This document shows positions 45,485 through 57,059 of a stretch of 64,000 nucleotides of DNA, in pieces. Made by a program: the position numbers and the translations under genes. The first letter of the stretch is position 1. Each line of letters begins with the position of its first letter. The DNA is taken from the NCBI GenBank assembly GCA_037447655.1, contig JBBHKE010001687.1:380975-444974 (forward strand), in the 5' to 3' direction. Origin of the DNA: Zygnema cylindricum. Taxonomy: Eukaryota > Streptophyta > Zygnematophyceae > Zygnematales > Zygnemataceae. A model generated the notes under the pieces. That model searched no databases. It was not told where the DNA came from and worked only from the letters and a program-made list of their open reading frames with translations.

Positions 45485-46447
45485 TTACTTTTGAGTTAGC
45501 CTAATGATTTTCTTTTCTCTATCTCTTTCAACTTGTATGCCAAGGATATATTTTGCCTCACCCAAATCTTTCATTTCAAATTGTGAATTAAGAGCATGTT
45601 TTACTCTAGCAATTCCTTCTTTGTTCCTACTAATTAGCAGCAAGTCATCAACATACACAGCAATGAATATCACCTCATCAGGATTATCACCACACATCAC
45701 ATATACTGAATGATCTGAGCTAATTCTTGTAAATCCTAATCCTGTCAAGAACTCATCTAACTTTCGGTTACATTGCCTAGGGGCTTGTTTTAGGCCATAC
45801 AAAGATTTTAAAAGTCTGCACACAAGATTTTTTTTTCCTGCTTCCTCATAACCCTCAGGCTGCTTCATATAAATGACCTCATCTAAATCACCCTGCAAAA
45901 AGGCAGTTTTTATATCCATTTGATGGATGTCAAAATTCTCTATGGCAGCTAATGTAAGTAAGATGCGAACAGATAGAAACCTTACAACCGGTGAAAAAAA
46001 TTCTTCATAATCTATCCCTTTCTTTTGATTATATCCCTTAGCAACGAAGCGAGCAACGAAGCGAGCCTTATACCTGTCTATGGTATTATCTGGGTTCAAT
46101 TTTAACTTAAACACCCATTTACTTCCAATAGCCTTTCTTCCTGGAGGAAGTTCCACCAGATCCCAAGTTTGGGCCTCCATGATGGACTTCATTTCCTCAT
46201 TAACGGCTTCCGCCCAATTTTCCCTTTCATTACTCGAAAAAGCTTCTTTCAACGTTAGAGGCTCTTCTATGTGTGCTGAATGAGCAAAGGCTGCATTTTC
46301 TCCCCTGAGTCGTGCACTTCGCCTAACTCCACCTAGAAATTCTGATGGTGGTATAGATGGTTGGGTCCTCTTCCTCGATATATGTGATTCTTCTTGTGAT
46401 TCAGTTTCAGCTTGAGGTAGAGGAGAGTCTGCAACTCTTTCGAGCAT
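45485..46447 (-). pseudogene. Element C reverse transcriptase
   Basis: 320-residue frame: 'GSKWVFKLKLNPDN', 'MDIKTAFLQGD' (catalytic Asp), 'YVDDLLLIS' (active site), 'KDLGEAKYILGIQV'. It contains a small in-frame duplication 'ARFVARFVAKG'. It ends at an in-frame TAA right after 'LTQK'. Confidence 0.88.
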
Positions 46448-47625
46448 AACAATTCTTGTTTTCTGGTGGAGAAGATGATTGCAAGTCTCTTTGAGCTAAT
46501 GTCGATGCATTTTCTATATTTTTCTTGAAAAACATGGGATTTTCCTCTAAAAAGATATAATCAACACCTCGATCTTTCTTTTCATTTGTACGCTGACTAA
46601 ACACATCTACTCCTTTTCCCTCATCAGTCACTATGATGTTTCTTGCTACCACAACTCTATTTCTCTTAATGTCATATACTTTATAGCCCTTGGCATGATC
46701 ATCATACCCTAAAAATATGCCTGGTATGCCTTTTGGCTCTAATTTCCATTTTTGTGGATCATTATCTAGCAAGAATATCTTACTTCCAAAAACTTTGAAG
46801 TGACTTACATCTGGTTTTTGTCCTGTCCACATTTCGTAAGGTGTTTTATCCTTTATTGCCCTTGTTTCTAGCCTGTTTCTCACATAAGCTGCACAATTTA
46901 TAGCCTCTACCCAAAATTTGAAATTTATGTCCTTATCAGCCATCATTGTCATAGCACACTCTGATATGGTCCTATTCATCCTATGTCCATAATAGCCATC
47001 ATTGTCCTAGTACACTCTGATATGGTTCTATTCATCCTCTTTGAAACACCGTTTTGTTCCGGAGAATAAGGAACGGTTAGCTGACGTGAGATACCATGCA
47101 ATTTTAGGAATTCTGCAAACTCATTAGAAATGTACTCTCCTCCATTATCAGATCTGAATCCCGCTATCTTTCTCTCATGCAGGTTTTCAACCCAAGCCTT
47201 ATACTCCTTAAATTTTGAAAAAACTTCATCCTTACTTTTCAAAAAATAAAATGTAGTAATCTACTATAGTCATCAGTAAAGGTAAGCATAAACTTAGCAC
47301 CTCCCACAGATGGATACCTAGATGGCCCCCATACATCTGAATAAATTAGTTCTAGTACCCTGCTACTTCTATGATCAGTTTGCGAAGGGAAAGGCAACTT
47401 ATGAATTTTTCCCATTGCACAACCATCACATACATTTGATGCTGGTTTTTGACTAATTTTTACACCTTCCACCATTTTTTGATTTACCATCTTTTCTAAT
47501 CTATCATAATTCACATGTCCTAAACGTTTATGCCATAAATCACAATCACTAGTTACACTTGAGTACATAACATCATTGTCATTATCATTTGCAAGACAAG
47601 CGATACAAATTGTTTCCTCTAGCAA
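46407..47625 (-). pseudogene. Element C integrase
   Basis: Three frames. 47239-47625: zinc domain 'LWHKRLGHVNYDRL...CDGCAMGK' and 'YSDVWGP...TFTDDYSR'. 46976-47242: 'SDNGGEYISNEF' and 'YSPEQNGVSKRMNRT'. 46407-46979: the C-terminal part 'KTPYEMWTGQKPDVSHFKVFGS'. Breaks come from frameshifts and a 56-bp tandem duplication. Confidence 0.88.
46927..47038. repeat. 56-bp tandem duplication in element C integrase
   Basis: Units 46927-46982 and 46983-47038, differing at a few bases. Repeats the 'MNRTISEC' coding stretch and shifts the frame. Confidence 0.88.
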
Positions 47626-48931
47626 ATCCCTCTGCAGCTATTTTCCCATTCTTACTTACTGTTTTCTTTCCATTCTCAGATATAGTTTTAAAACCTTTCT
47701 TTTCTACCAATGACGTAGAGAAAAAAATTCTTTTAAAAGCTGGGACATGCAACACATCTTCCAAAACCCTTTTCACATGTTTTCCCTCTACGTTCAACAT
47801 AAGTGACACCCTCCCCTTTGCTTTCGACTCAACAAACGTATCATCACTAAAATAAATTTTGATGGGTGAAATAGATTGAATACTCTCAAATAGATGGCGA
47901 TTGCGGCACATGTGGGCAGATGCGCCCGAGTCCATAATCCATTCGTCTTCCTCCACGCCTTCCGTTGCTTGTGCCATCGCAAAGTATTTCTTTTCATCGT
48001 TGTCGGGAAAGTTGTTGACATCCTCCTCCTTAAATTCGTTGAAAAGAGCAGTTGGTCATCCACCTGATTGAGAAGGAACCTAGCTTTCATCCTAACCAGA
48101 GCAAAAATTTCCTGTGGCTTTTGCTCTCTTGTAGGCATAACACATTCTGAACACATGCCCTTTTTTATCACAATAATAGCAGGTTAATGGTGACCTTCTA
48201 GGACCACTACCTCTACCACTGCCACTGCCATTCTTAGAGTCTGAAAACTTGTTAGCTAGTGCGTGCACAGACTTACTACTACCTTTTTGTGAAATCTGGT
48301 TAGCTTCTTCGCTTAAAATAAACTGAATTGCTCACGCAATATTCCATTGACGTTGTGGAAGACCCCTAAGCCTATCCATGGCTCCCTTATATTCATGGGG
48401 CAGAGTTCTCATCAACAACATAGCGTGCTGAGGTGGTGAAAAATCCCCGCCTGCACTAGTACTCTGAAGGAACAACCTTTTCATAACATGACAATGATCT
48501 GACATACTACCTCCAGAATACTTAAATTCAAAAATCTGAGTGGCTATGTTAGTATGGACAATAACATCTAGCTGAACATACATAGCACGTACACTGAACC
48601 AAACTTCGGAGGCTTTTTTAATTTGAAGATACGACATTACCAAGTCTTTTGTCATAAACAACTTCAAGACGTTGAGGCAATGAAGATTCTTCTTTCTCCA
48701 ATCCGGCGTAGTCTCATCGCCAGTTCCTTCCACAATGGGTGACAAGTCCCTCTCCTCGAAATATGAGCTTAACATATCTTCCCAATATAAGTACTAAGTT
48801 CCATCAAAAATAGGCAATTTGGGCGGTGGGCCCATAACCTGTTGAAGGTCATGGGCATTCTCACTTGGTTGTGATCCACTCCCATGTGGAGTCACGCTTG
48901 CACCATCGGGAACAGAGCCATTATCCGACAT
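47585..48931 (-). pseudogene. Element C gag, zinc knuckle and protease
   Basis: gag starts at ATG 48929-48931 and reads into 'QQVMGPPPKLPIFDGT', then a stop. 48332-48775 is capsid ('MKRLFLQSTSAGGDF', 'LRGLPQRQW'). A knuckle 'CYYCDKKGHVFRMC' lies at about 48140-48180. The protease frame 47585-47977 has 'MDSGASAHMC'. Several stops. Confidence 0.8.
48824..48838 (-). promoter_or_regulatory. Element C primer-site-like sequence
   Basis: Minus strand GGTTATGGGCCCACC, identical to element B, inside the gag frame as 'VMGPP'. The LTR junction is not provable here because the second LTR is lost. Confidence 0.6.
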
Positions 48932-49459
48932 CTTAGCAGAAGCAAACCCAAATAGAAATGCCTAGTAGACTAGATCTATAATGTAAGATATGTAACTCCA
49001 AATTAAAGAGGTCTTTCAACCATACAAACATGTAGTACAAGCAAATCAAAGACAATAGAGCACAAAACACCTTAAACTGCACTTTGTGCTCTCATTTCTT
49101 TAACTCTTGTGTAGAATGTACATTCTGTATCCAACTCATCATTCCTAATTGAATTAAATACTCTAAAGATCTTCAAAATATCTAAAACGTATGTACAAGG
49201 TTCACCTGACTATCTACTGACAAAAATCTAAGTGTTTGGACCAGAATTGTCCACTAACAATATCTATACCCTAAAAATCCGGGTGATTCTTATCACGTCC
49301 ACATTCATTGGCGGCCCTACACACTAATTTACTTAAAGATAACTATTCGTGTAGATACTACAAAAAATCTACACTAAATTTGGTCAATATTGAACTGTTG
49401 GTATTCCAAAATTATTCTAAGTCCTAGACTCAAATTTCTAAGACTTACTAAAGCTTACT

Positions 49460-49496
49460 TTTCAATACTAAGTTACAAGTACATGGGGACATACCC
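49460..49496 (+). mobile_element. F1 MITE right end remnant
   Basis: CTAAGTTACAAGTACATGGG...ATACCC then TTA (49497-49499). It may be the right end of the host copy that began at 30299, with its interior lost. Confidence 0.6.
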
Positions 49497-49499
49497 TTA

Positions 49500-50173
49500 G
49501 GCCTCTACTCCATTAGGCGGTCCCTGTAAACATGCGGAGACGTCTATTTGTAGTGTTTCTGGCACGACGTTCCATTATGTTGTGCCAGTAAACATCGTTT
49601 CTCTAGCCACGTAGGTTAGTTTTCAGATGCTTAAAATCTAAAAATATTCTTCAAACTGAAAATCTGTAAGTAATATTTGTACGAGCGGAGGTAGTTAATG
49701 ATTCGTACGGAAATTTTGGGACCAAATTTTAAAGGAAATCAAAATTTTGAAACGGAATGGCAAAACGGCGCAGCAAACTTTGAAGGTCAGCGGATGTCAG
49801 AAGGAGCGTGCGAGAATATTTCGGTCGACGTGCATACACCATGGCAGAAGGCACATGGCGTGTACGACGTGTTCGTTTCTCATCGCCTATTTGTGGTGGA
49901 TTTTTTTTTTACTTTTCACGTGTACCAATGGTACTCGTCCAGTGTGAAGAAACTCTCCTCGCGGAGGAGAGTCTCTTCACACTAGACGATTTGCGTGATT
50001 GCTTCGCAAATCTAAAAAAGTGAAATATCCAACGGTCGATACTTACGCCTATAATATTGGAGCCATCCAGTTAACATGTTTCGTCTGACAAAAAAAAAAA
50101 ATGGTAAGAATATGTACGAAATCGTACGGCGTCCAGTAAACAACCCCACTTTTCCTCTAATGGAAGTTCACCC
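49500..50173 (+). mobile_element. F3 MITE copy 2, complete, 674 bp
   Basis: GGCCTCTACTCCATTAGGCGG ... CCTCTAATGGAAGTTCACCC with TTA at 49497-49499 and 50174-50176. Internal hairpin CGTCCAGTGTGAAGA / TCTTCACACTAGACG (about 49936-49990). Carries the 'VYDVFVSHR' frame at about 49858-49890. Confidence 0.82.
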
Positions 50174-50357
50174 TTAGCGTCAACAACACTAACCCCTGAC
50201 ACTATATATTTTTCTTTACGCTTGTTCTTTAAACGGAAAAAACGAGCCACGTCATCTATAACTGAATAGCAATTAACAATGCTGACATAATACCCAAGTT
50301 AATAATTCCTCGGCGCTAATAACGGTACACAGTAGCTCACAGCTGAACTGCGAAAGC

Positions 50358-50575
50358 TACACCGTGAATCCTTTTTCACATTAATAACAATAGTCTCAAT
50401 ATTGGTTGCCCTTTGACCACAAAATAGCATTATTGTTACTGTTTTTTTTTTCACTTCACTCTAATTCTTTTTGCGATTCACGCGATTCAGTTCAAAAATA
50501 TCATCATTGTAGTATTTTACACTAAAACAGTCCACATATTAACAATTATTTCCTAGCGCTAGTAGCGATCTGCGG
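50358..50575. mobile_element. F5-like MITE copy
   Basis: TACACCGTGAATCC ... AGTAGCGATCTGCGGTA, outer bases as in F5; interior diverged. Confidence 0.4.
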
Positions 50576-50664
50576 TATAATTTTACATCATTCTGCGAGA
50601 CATTTTTTCCATTTTTGCTTGGCATTGAGGCGTCAAATATGCTTTACGTAAATTTTATTGTTTG

Positions 50665-51931
50665 CAACTGCGCGATTAGCCTTGTCCATTTGGAATATCT
50701 CCAACATGTTTCCAATGGCTTCCTTCTGAGTTAATCCTATTATCTTTTTATCTATGTCTCTCTCTACATGAATTCCCAAAATATACCTTGCTTCTCTCAT
50801 ATCATTCATCTCAAATCTACCTTTTAGATATGTTTTTAACTTATTAATTTTATCCATAGATTTGCTTAAAACAAGCAAATCATCAACATAAATTGCAATA
50901 AAAATAATTCCTTCCTCGTCTTCAAACAAATAAATCGAGTGATCTAAGCTGCTCCGGATATATCCCAAACTTGTAAAAAACTCATCGAGCTTCTTATTCG
51001 ATTGTCAGGGCGCCTGTTTGAGCCCATACAAAGATTTGATCAATCGGCATACCTTGTTCTCCTCCCCTTGCTCCACAAATCCTTTGGGTTGTAGCATAAA
51101 AATCTTGCCTTCTAACTCTCTATGTTGGAACGCCGTATTGATTTCCATGTGATGTACTTCCATGTCTTTTGCTGTCACCAAACTGAGAAGTATCCTGACG
51201 GAGGAAAACTTGACGATCGGGGCAAATGTCTCCTCCTATTCAATTCCCTATTTCAGGGTAAATCCTTTCGCCACTAGCCAAGCCTTATAGCGCTCAATGG
51301 TGTTATCCGGGTTGAGTTTCAACTTAAATACCCACTAACACCCAATTGGCTTCTTGTCAGGAGGACAATCCACAAATTCCCATGTATCGGCTGCCATAAT
51401 TGAGGCCATCTCCTCATTAATGGCTCTCTTCCACCAGTTTCTCTCAGGACAAGTCATTGCCTCATTATAAGTTTGAGCTTAATCGCAGTGAGATAGTTTT
51501 GGTTACCTTATTGTTAACTTGTCTCTCTTGCAGTCTTTTGCTGCTTCTTGTTCCTCCCTCAAACTCTGTTGCCAAAATATATGCCCCCCTTGGATTCTTC
51601 CGAACAGTTTCTACTTCTCCCCTATCCCTTGATTCCGGATCCATTTCCACCATATCTTCGGCTTCGGTTGGAGTTGATACTAAGGGTTCTACATTTGAGT
51701 TCTTGTCGATCTGATCCGTACCAGTAAGATCATCATATTATTGAAATCTTGGATAGTTAGGAAGCTCAAAGTCATCATAATTTTCAGACTCAAATCTGAT
51801 TCTGAGTGTCTTTGAATGCTTAAAGGGATCTATAGATTTCTTTTCATCCATAACCACTAGATGCTTCACTATGATTATATCTTCTCTCTTGAGATCATAA
51901 TCTCTATTTCTTTTTACATCTTCTTCATATA
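50665..51931 (-). pseudogene. Copia element E fragment (linker to RT), cut by element D
   Basis: Minus-strand relic of the A/D family. RT active site 'YVDDLLVLSKS' in 50633-50968; the upstream RT and the integrase-RT linker are full of stops. It stops at ...CTTCTTCATATA, exactly where the element D LTR starts. At the other end the match fades at about 50665. No LTR of its own. Confidence 0.75.
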
Positions 51932-52686
51932 TGTAGAAATTAGAGGTATTATTTTGTATTTTTTAGGTTTAAGACATGTAAAGATAGAGAGCAAAAAAAG
52001 CAGAGGCAGTCTTCCTCTAACTACTCTCTCTAACTCCCACACTTGTCGCAGTCAGTGAAGGAGAGACATTGAGACTCTAGAGAGTGAAGCTAGAGCCATG
52101 GCTGCCCATGCTGTCCAAAGAGAGACAAATATAAGTTTTGGTAGGTTAACCAAAAGGGACTTGACGACCAAAGATTTGAAAATGCTTTTTGGTCATCGCC
52201 ACGTCACTTGACACGTGGCACTATCACATTGGCTTGCGACATCTTTGAAGAATACGGGAGCAAATCCGGATATGGCTGATGTCGACATTTTGGCCATGCC
52301 GTACGATGATCGTACAAAAAGTACATCGGCACTTTTACCTTTTTGTACGACACAATAATCTGATTGGTGCCGTACTGTAGTAGTAAAGGGTTTAGAGAGG
52401 GATTTAGGACTTAGAAAATTTGGTAGGTAGACCCCTATCTCCTAGAGGGCTCCTATACAAAAGGTCAACTTTGACCCTTCATAACTCACTGCTCAAGGGA
52501 GCAAATTGAGAGATTCTTTTTGTTATCGACTCAAGGGAGTCTTCTCTTCACAAGGGTGAAGTAGGTTAGAGTTTTTATCTATCTGGGTGGCAATTATTCT
52601 TGTGCAAATTCAAAAGGGTCAAGGTTATTCTAGGGGCTTCTAGTGAGTAGCCTACTTTGAGGGCCAATGGAGGTCTCAGAGTTGCA
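51932..52686 (+). repeat. Element D 5' LTR (internally deleted)
   Basis: 755 bp against 1055 bp for the 3' LTR. The missing part corresponds to about 57287-57595. Hairpin at 52312-52351. The gag ATG at 52667 is inside this LTR. Confidence 0.88.
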
Positions 52687-52906
52687 CGTTATGGACCCAC
52701 CCTCTAGGGAACCCATATTTAATGGAACAAGCGTCTTATATATGAAAAGTATGATGACAGGGGCTCTATGTAAAAAAAGGTTTTGGGGGATAGAAAGTGG
52801 ACGAGTGAGGCGTCTATCCATTTCAGCCGTTCTTCTAGGGTTTGGGGGAAGCATGTTTACTAGAAAAGCAAACCCAGCTCCACCAGAGGATTCGGATGAC
52901 GGGTAG
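52667..52906 (+). pseudogene. Element D gag start, in the LTR
   Basis: 79-residue frame: MEVSEL from the LTR, then 'HVMDPP' over the mutated primer site (52687-52701, CGTTATGGACCCACC, two changes from B), then 'MMTGALCKKRFWG'. gag remains continue with stops to about 53600 ('FILGHLTQGLASPQLQV', 'MKLPDDYENMINRMQDLP'). Confidence 0.75.
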
Positions 52907-53394
52907 AGCATTGTGATATCAAAGGGAAAGATAAGGAATCAGTTACACAGATAGAAATACCTATCGCAACCGGTTCAGCGTTCATGTCTCCTATTTCGAT
53001 GAATGGAGAGAATGATGTTGATAGTTGGAACTACAAGAATATGGCGACAAAACACTTTATTCTCGGCCATCTAACTCAAGGACTTGCATCTCCTCAATTG
53101 CAGGTGGAAAGAGCATATGATTTGTGGATTGCCCTCATAAAAATGTACTAGAGTGGTACTATTCAGCAGCAGCAATTGGTTGATCAAAATATAGATGCAT
53201 ATGCAGACAAAGTGGGGAAAATCCTAGACTTTTGTAATGAGCTTGCAACCCTTTTCATGGAACTAGAAAGTGCTGGTCAAGTAGAAACATAAAAGATGAA
53301 GGTGAACAACCTGCTCATGAAGTTACCCGATGACTATGAAAACATGATCAACCGTATGCAAGATTTGCCGGATTTTAGGTGGATCTAGAATTCT

Positions 53395-54500
53395 GTGGTA
53401 GGGATGATTCTCGTTCGAGGTAATACAATTGAGATCCGAAGGGGAGGAAAGAGTGGACAAGCTTTGGCAACAAGAACTCATTGGAGGAGCAAGGATCGTA
53501 GAAAATTAGTAGGAAACTATGGAGGAGGAGGAAAGAAAACTCAGTCCGATGAATCAGAACCGAGGGTCTCAAAGGGGTTGTGTCATTTTTGCAAGAAACC
53601 ATGACACTATACGGTAGAGTGTACCAAGCTAATCGAGCTTCGACTAAAGGATAGGCAGACCGGTGGACTCCCGAGTGGAAAGAAAACGGCCCTTGTGACA
53701 CAGGTACATGAGGCAAAATCCAAGGACGAGGACGATCAGCTCTTATTGGATGAGGCGAAAAAGATTGTTGGAGGCGAAAAATGAGGTCGAAATTCCACGA
53801 AAAGCAGAAATGTGCTTTCGGTAGATTGAAAGGTGAAATAGGCTCGATTGTAGATTCAGGTGCCTCCATGCACATGTGTAAGGATAAACACCAGTTCACT
53901 AAGATAAAAAAGATTCCCACCGTAGAGATAGAGTACGGGAATGGGAGGATAGTCACTGCTACTCTTGTATGATCGGTAAATCTGAAAGTGTTAGTAGAAG
54001 GAAAGACATCCATAGTTACATTCTCCGATGCATTGTTTATTCTAGAGTTAAACAAAAACCTCATCTCTACATATGTATAAGATGATAAGGTTTTTGATAC
54101 CAGCAAAAGGAAAGGAATCTTACTACTAGTTTTGAGGAGGAAGTTTATTTCACTTATGAAAAAGGTAGCCAACGGATGTTTAGGCCGATTTTAAGCAATG
54201 AAAAAAGGAAACTTTATTATGCTGGTGTTCATGATATAATGTTGTGGCATAAGAGGCTTCGGCATGTGAATCTAGAAAAGTTATGAGAGATTAAAAAGAT
54301 AGGAGTAGTGGAAGGAATTCAATTCGGTGAGAGTGAGAATCTAAGTGATTGTAGTGGATGTCCTCAAGGTAAAGCACACAGGTTTCCCTTTTGAAAGACT
54401 GTCACCTATAAGGGAGAAAAGATTCTAGATTTGGTACACACATATATTTGGGGACTGGCCAAAGTGCCCTCACTTGGGGGGAAGAGATTTATGATGACTA
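53395..54500 (+). pseudogene. Element D nucleocapsid, protease, integrase N-terminus
   Basis: 'CHFCKKP' then a stop inside the knuckle; protease 'VDSGASMHMCKDK' (about 53850). The zinc domain of integrase ('LWHKRLRHVNLEKL') is present with stops. Confidence 0.8.
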
Positions 54501-55020
54501 TCACCGATGATTGGTCTCGGCGAGGTGTATTTTTTGAAAAATAAGTCAAATGCTCAAGAATGTTTTAGACAATATAAGGCATGGAGTGAAAAACTTCATG
54601 AAACCCCAATCAAGAGAGTAAGGAGTGAAAATGGTGGAGAATATACCTCTAACGAGTTTAAGGATTTTTTGAGGGAAGACGGAGTCCAACACCAAAAAAC
54701 AGTTCCAGAAAACGCGAAATAGAATGGGGTAGCTGAAAGATTAAATAGGACACTAAGTGAAAGTGCTAGAATTATATTGTCGGATAAGAAGATAGGAAAA
54801 AGGTTTTGGGCCGAAGCAATGAACTGTGCTAATTACCTCAAAAAATAGAGTTCTTACTTTGGCGGTAAAAGGCTAAACACCGTATGAGAGATGGACCAGC
54901 CGAAAACCAAACATATCTCACTTAAAGGTTTTCGGCAGTCAAGTGTTTAGTCTAGATACAGATCGGTCTAATTGGAAACTAGATCTTAAATGAAAACCGG
55001 GGTACTAATTAGGATATCAT
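54500..55020 (+). pseudogene. Element D integrase core
   Basis: 'YFLKNKSNAQECFRQYKAWSEKL' region (seen at 54528-54590), 'SENGGEYTSNEF' with Asn-Gly context but Asp changed to Glu in the SDNGG motif, then 'KKIGKRFWAEAMNCANYL'. Frameshifts near 54845. Confidence 0.8.
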
Positions 55021-55089
55021 GAGGAAGTAAATGGATACCAAGTTTATGATCTAAAAAGGGAAGATATATTCTTAGTAAAGCACCTAGTA

Positions 55090-57050
55090 GTTATGGATGA
55101 AAGAAAGTTTGTGGATCCCTTTAAGTATACAAAGTCAGTAAAAATCAGATTTAAGTTAGAAAATTCCGATGACTTTGAGCTTCCTAACTATCCATGTTTC
55201 AGAGAAGATGACATTCTTACAGTTACAAATCAGACCGAGAAGGGCTCGGCCGCGGAAAATCTAGTGACAACTCCATTGGAAGTGGAAGACGTGGTGGAAA
55301 TTGATGCGGAATCAAAGGACAAGGGAGAAGCCGAGATTGTTTGAAAGAACCCACGGGAACCATCTATTCCGACAACAGATTTTGAGGGAGGAAATAGAGG
55401 TAACAAAAGGTTGCAAGAAAAATAGGTTAATAACAAGGTAACAAAACTATCTTAATCGGATGAACCTCATACTTATGGAGAGGCGATCAACTAGCCAGAA
55501 AGGAATCGGTGGAAGACACCCATCAATGAGGAGATGGCCTCAATTAGGGCAGCCGATATTTAGGAGCTGGTGGATTGTCCACCTAACCGAAAACCAATCA
55601 GTTGTAAATGGGTATTCAAATTAAAACTGAACCCAGAAAACACCATTGAGCGCTACAAGGCCCAGTTAGTGGCCAAAGGATTTGCACAGAAAGAGGGAAT
55701 CCACTACGAGGAAACCTTTGCCCCGGTCGTCAGATTTCCCTCCGTTCGCATACTTCTCACTTTGGCAGCAACGGAAGACATAGAAGTGCACCAGATGGAC
55801 ATCAAGGCAACCTTTTTGCATGGAAAATTGAAAGAGGAGATCATCATGCGATAACCCGAAGGTTTTGTGGAGGAAGGAGAGGAGAGTAAGGTATGCCGGT
55901 TGATTAAATCTCTTTATGGTGTGAAACAGGCGACCCAACAGTGGAATAAGAAGCTTGATGAGTTTCTTAGCGGTCTAGGATATATCCGGATTGGCTCAGA
56001 TCACTCAATCTATGTTTTTGAAGATGAAGAAAGTGTTATTTTTATTGCAATTTATGTTGATGATTTGTTTGTTTTAGGTAAATCAATGGACAAAATTAAT
56101 AAACTGCAAACGGATCTTAATGAAATGTTTCAGATGAACGATATAGGGGAAGCAAAATATATTTTAGGTATTCAAGTTGAATGAGACTGAGAAAGAAAGA
56201 TTATAAGACTAACTTAGAAAGAAGCAATAGGGAACATGTTGGAAAAGTTTCAGATGGATAAGGCTAATAGTTGTACAACTCCAATGGAGTTGAAGAAGGG
56301 AAGTGAGGGGAGTGGGGGAGAAGGAGTCATAATCTTAGACGAGGAATCAGGCCCTAAACAACAGAAGTTCATGCAGACTATTCCTTATTGCCAAGTAGTG
56401 GGAAGCCTAATCTATTTTATGAATTGTACCCGGCCGGATTTAGCTACAACCGTAGGAGTGTTGAGTAGAAGTCTAAATGCTCCCACTAAGTGAGATTAGG
56501 AGGTAGCTAAGAAAGTCTTTAGATATTTGATAGCAACTAGGGATCTATGGTTGCATTTGGGTGGGGGGAAAACTGACATCATTACTTGGAGTGATGCTAG
56601 TTATGGTGATGCTCCGATGAGGAGATGTACTTCTGGATTCGTATTATATGTGGGTGATGGGGCTTGTTGTTGGAGTAGCAAACAACAAAAGGTTATTGCT
56701 GTGTCCACCATGGGGGCTGAGTGTATGGCCTCTTGCTCTGTTGTAAAATAATTGATGTTGGTCAAGTCTTTGCTTGGTGAGCTTGGTCACTTTAAGATTG
56801 GTGTGCATAATTTTTTTGTGATAATCAGGCAGCAATCGCTATTGCTGCTGATCTTAAAAATCCTTTTAAAGCCCAACACATTGACAATAGACTCTGATTT
56901 GTTAGAGGGAAGGTAGAAGATAAAATAATTAATTTAGAGTACAGACCAGATAGCAAATGGTAGCAAATATGATGACCAAACCTGTGCCTTCCCCTAAGCT
57001 AATTTTTTGCAAGGAGAAGTGTGGTCTTAAATTGAAGAGTGACAAGAATA
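55090..57050 (+). pseudogene. Element D linker, reverse transcriptase and RNase H
   Basis: 'CKWVFKLKLNPENT', 'MDIKATFLHGK' (catalytic Asp kept), 'YVDDLFVLGKS' (active site kept), then RNase H 'TWSDASYGDAPMRRCTSG' and an altered 'STMGAECMASC' (catalytic Glu block damaged). Stops at 55857, 56184, 56491 and others. Confidence 0.82.
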
Positions 57051-57059
57051 TAAAGGGTT

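Larger units (their letters stand above)
45457..49455 (-). mobile_element. Copia element C, truncated (no RNase H, no 3' LTR)
   Basis: Third copia family, minus strand. gag, protease, integrase and RT are present. The sequence ends just after 'AIGNMLEKF', so RNase H and the 3' LTR are missing. The right boundary (5' LTR) lies before the MITE end at about 49460. Being single, the LTR cannot be delimited by comparison, but TGTTGAAGG at 48839 would be its inner edge if the primer site abuts it as in A and B. Confidence 0.82.
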
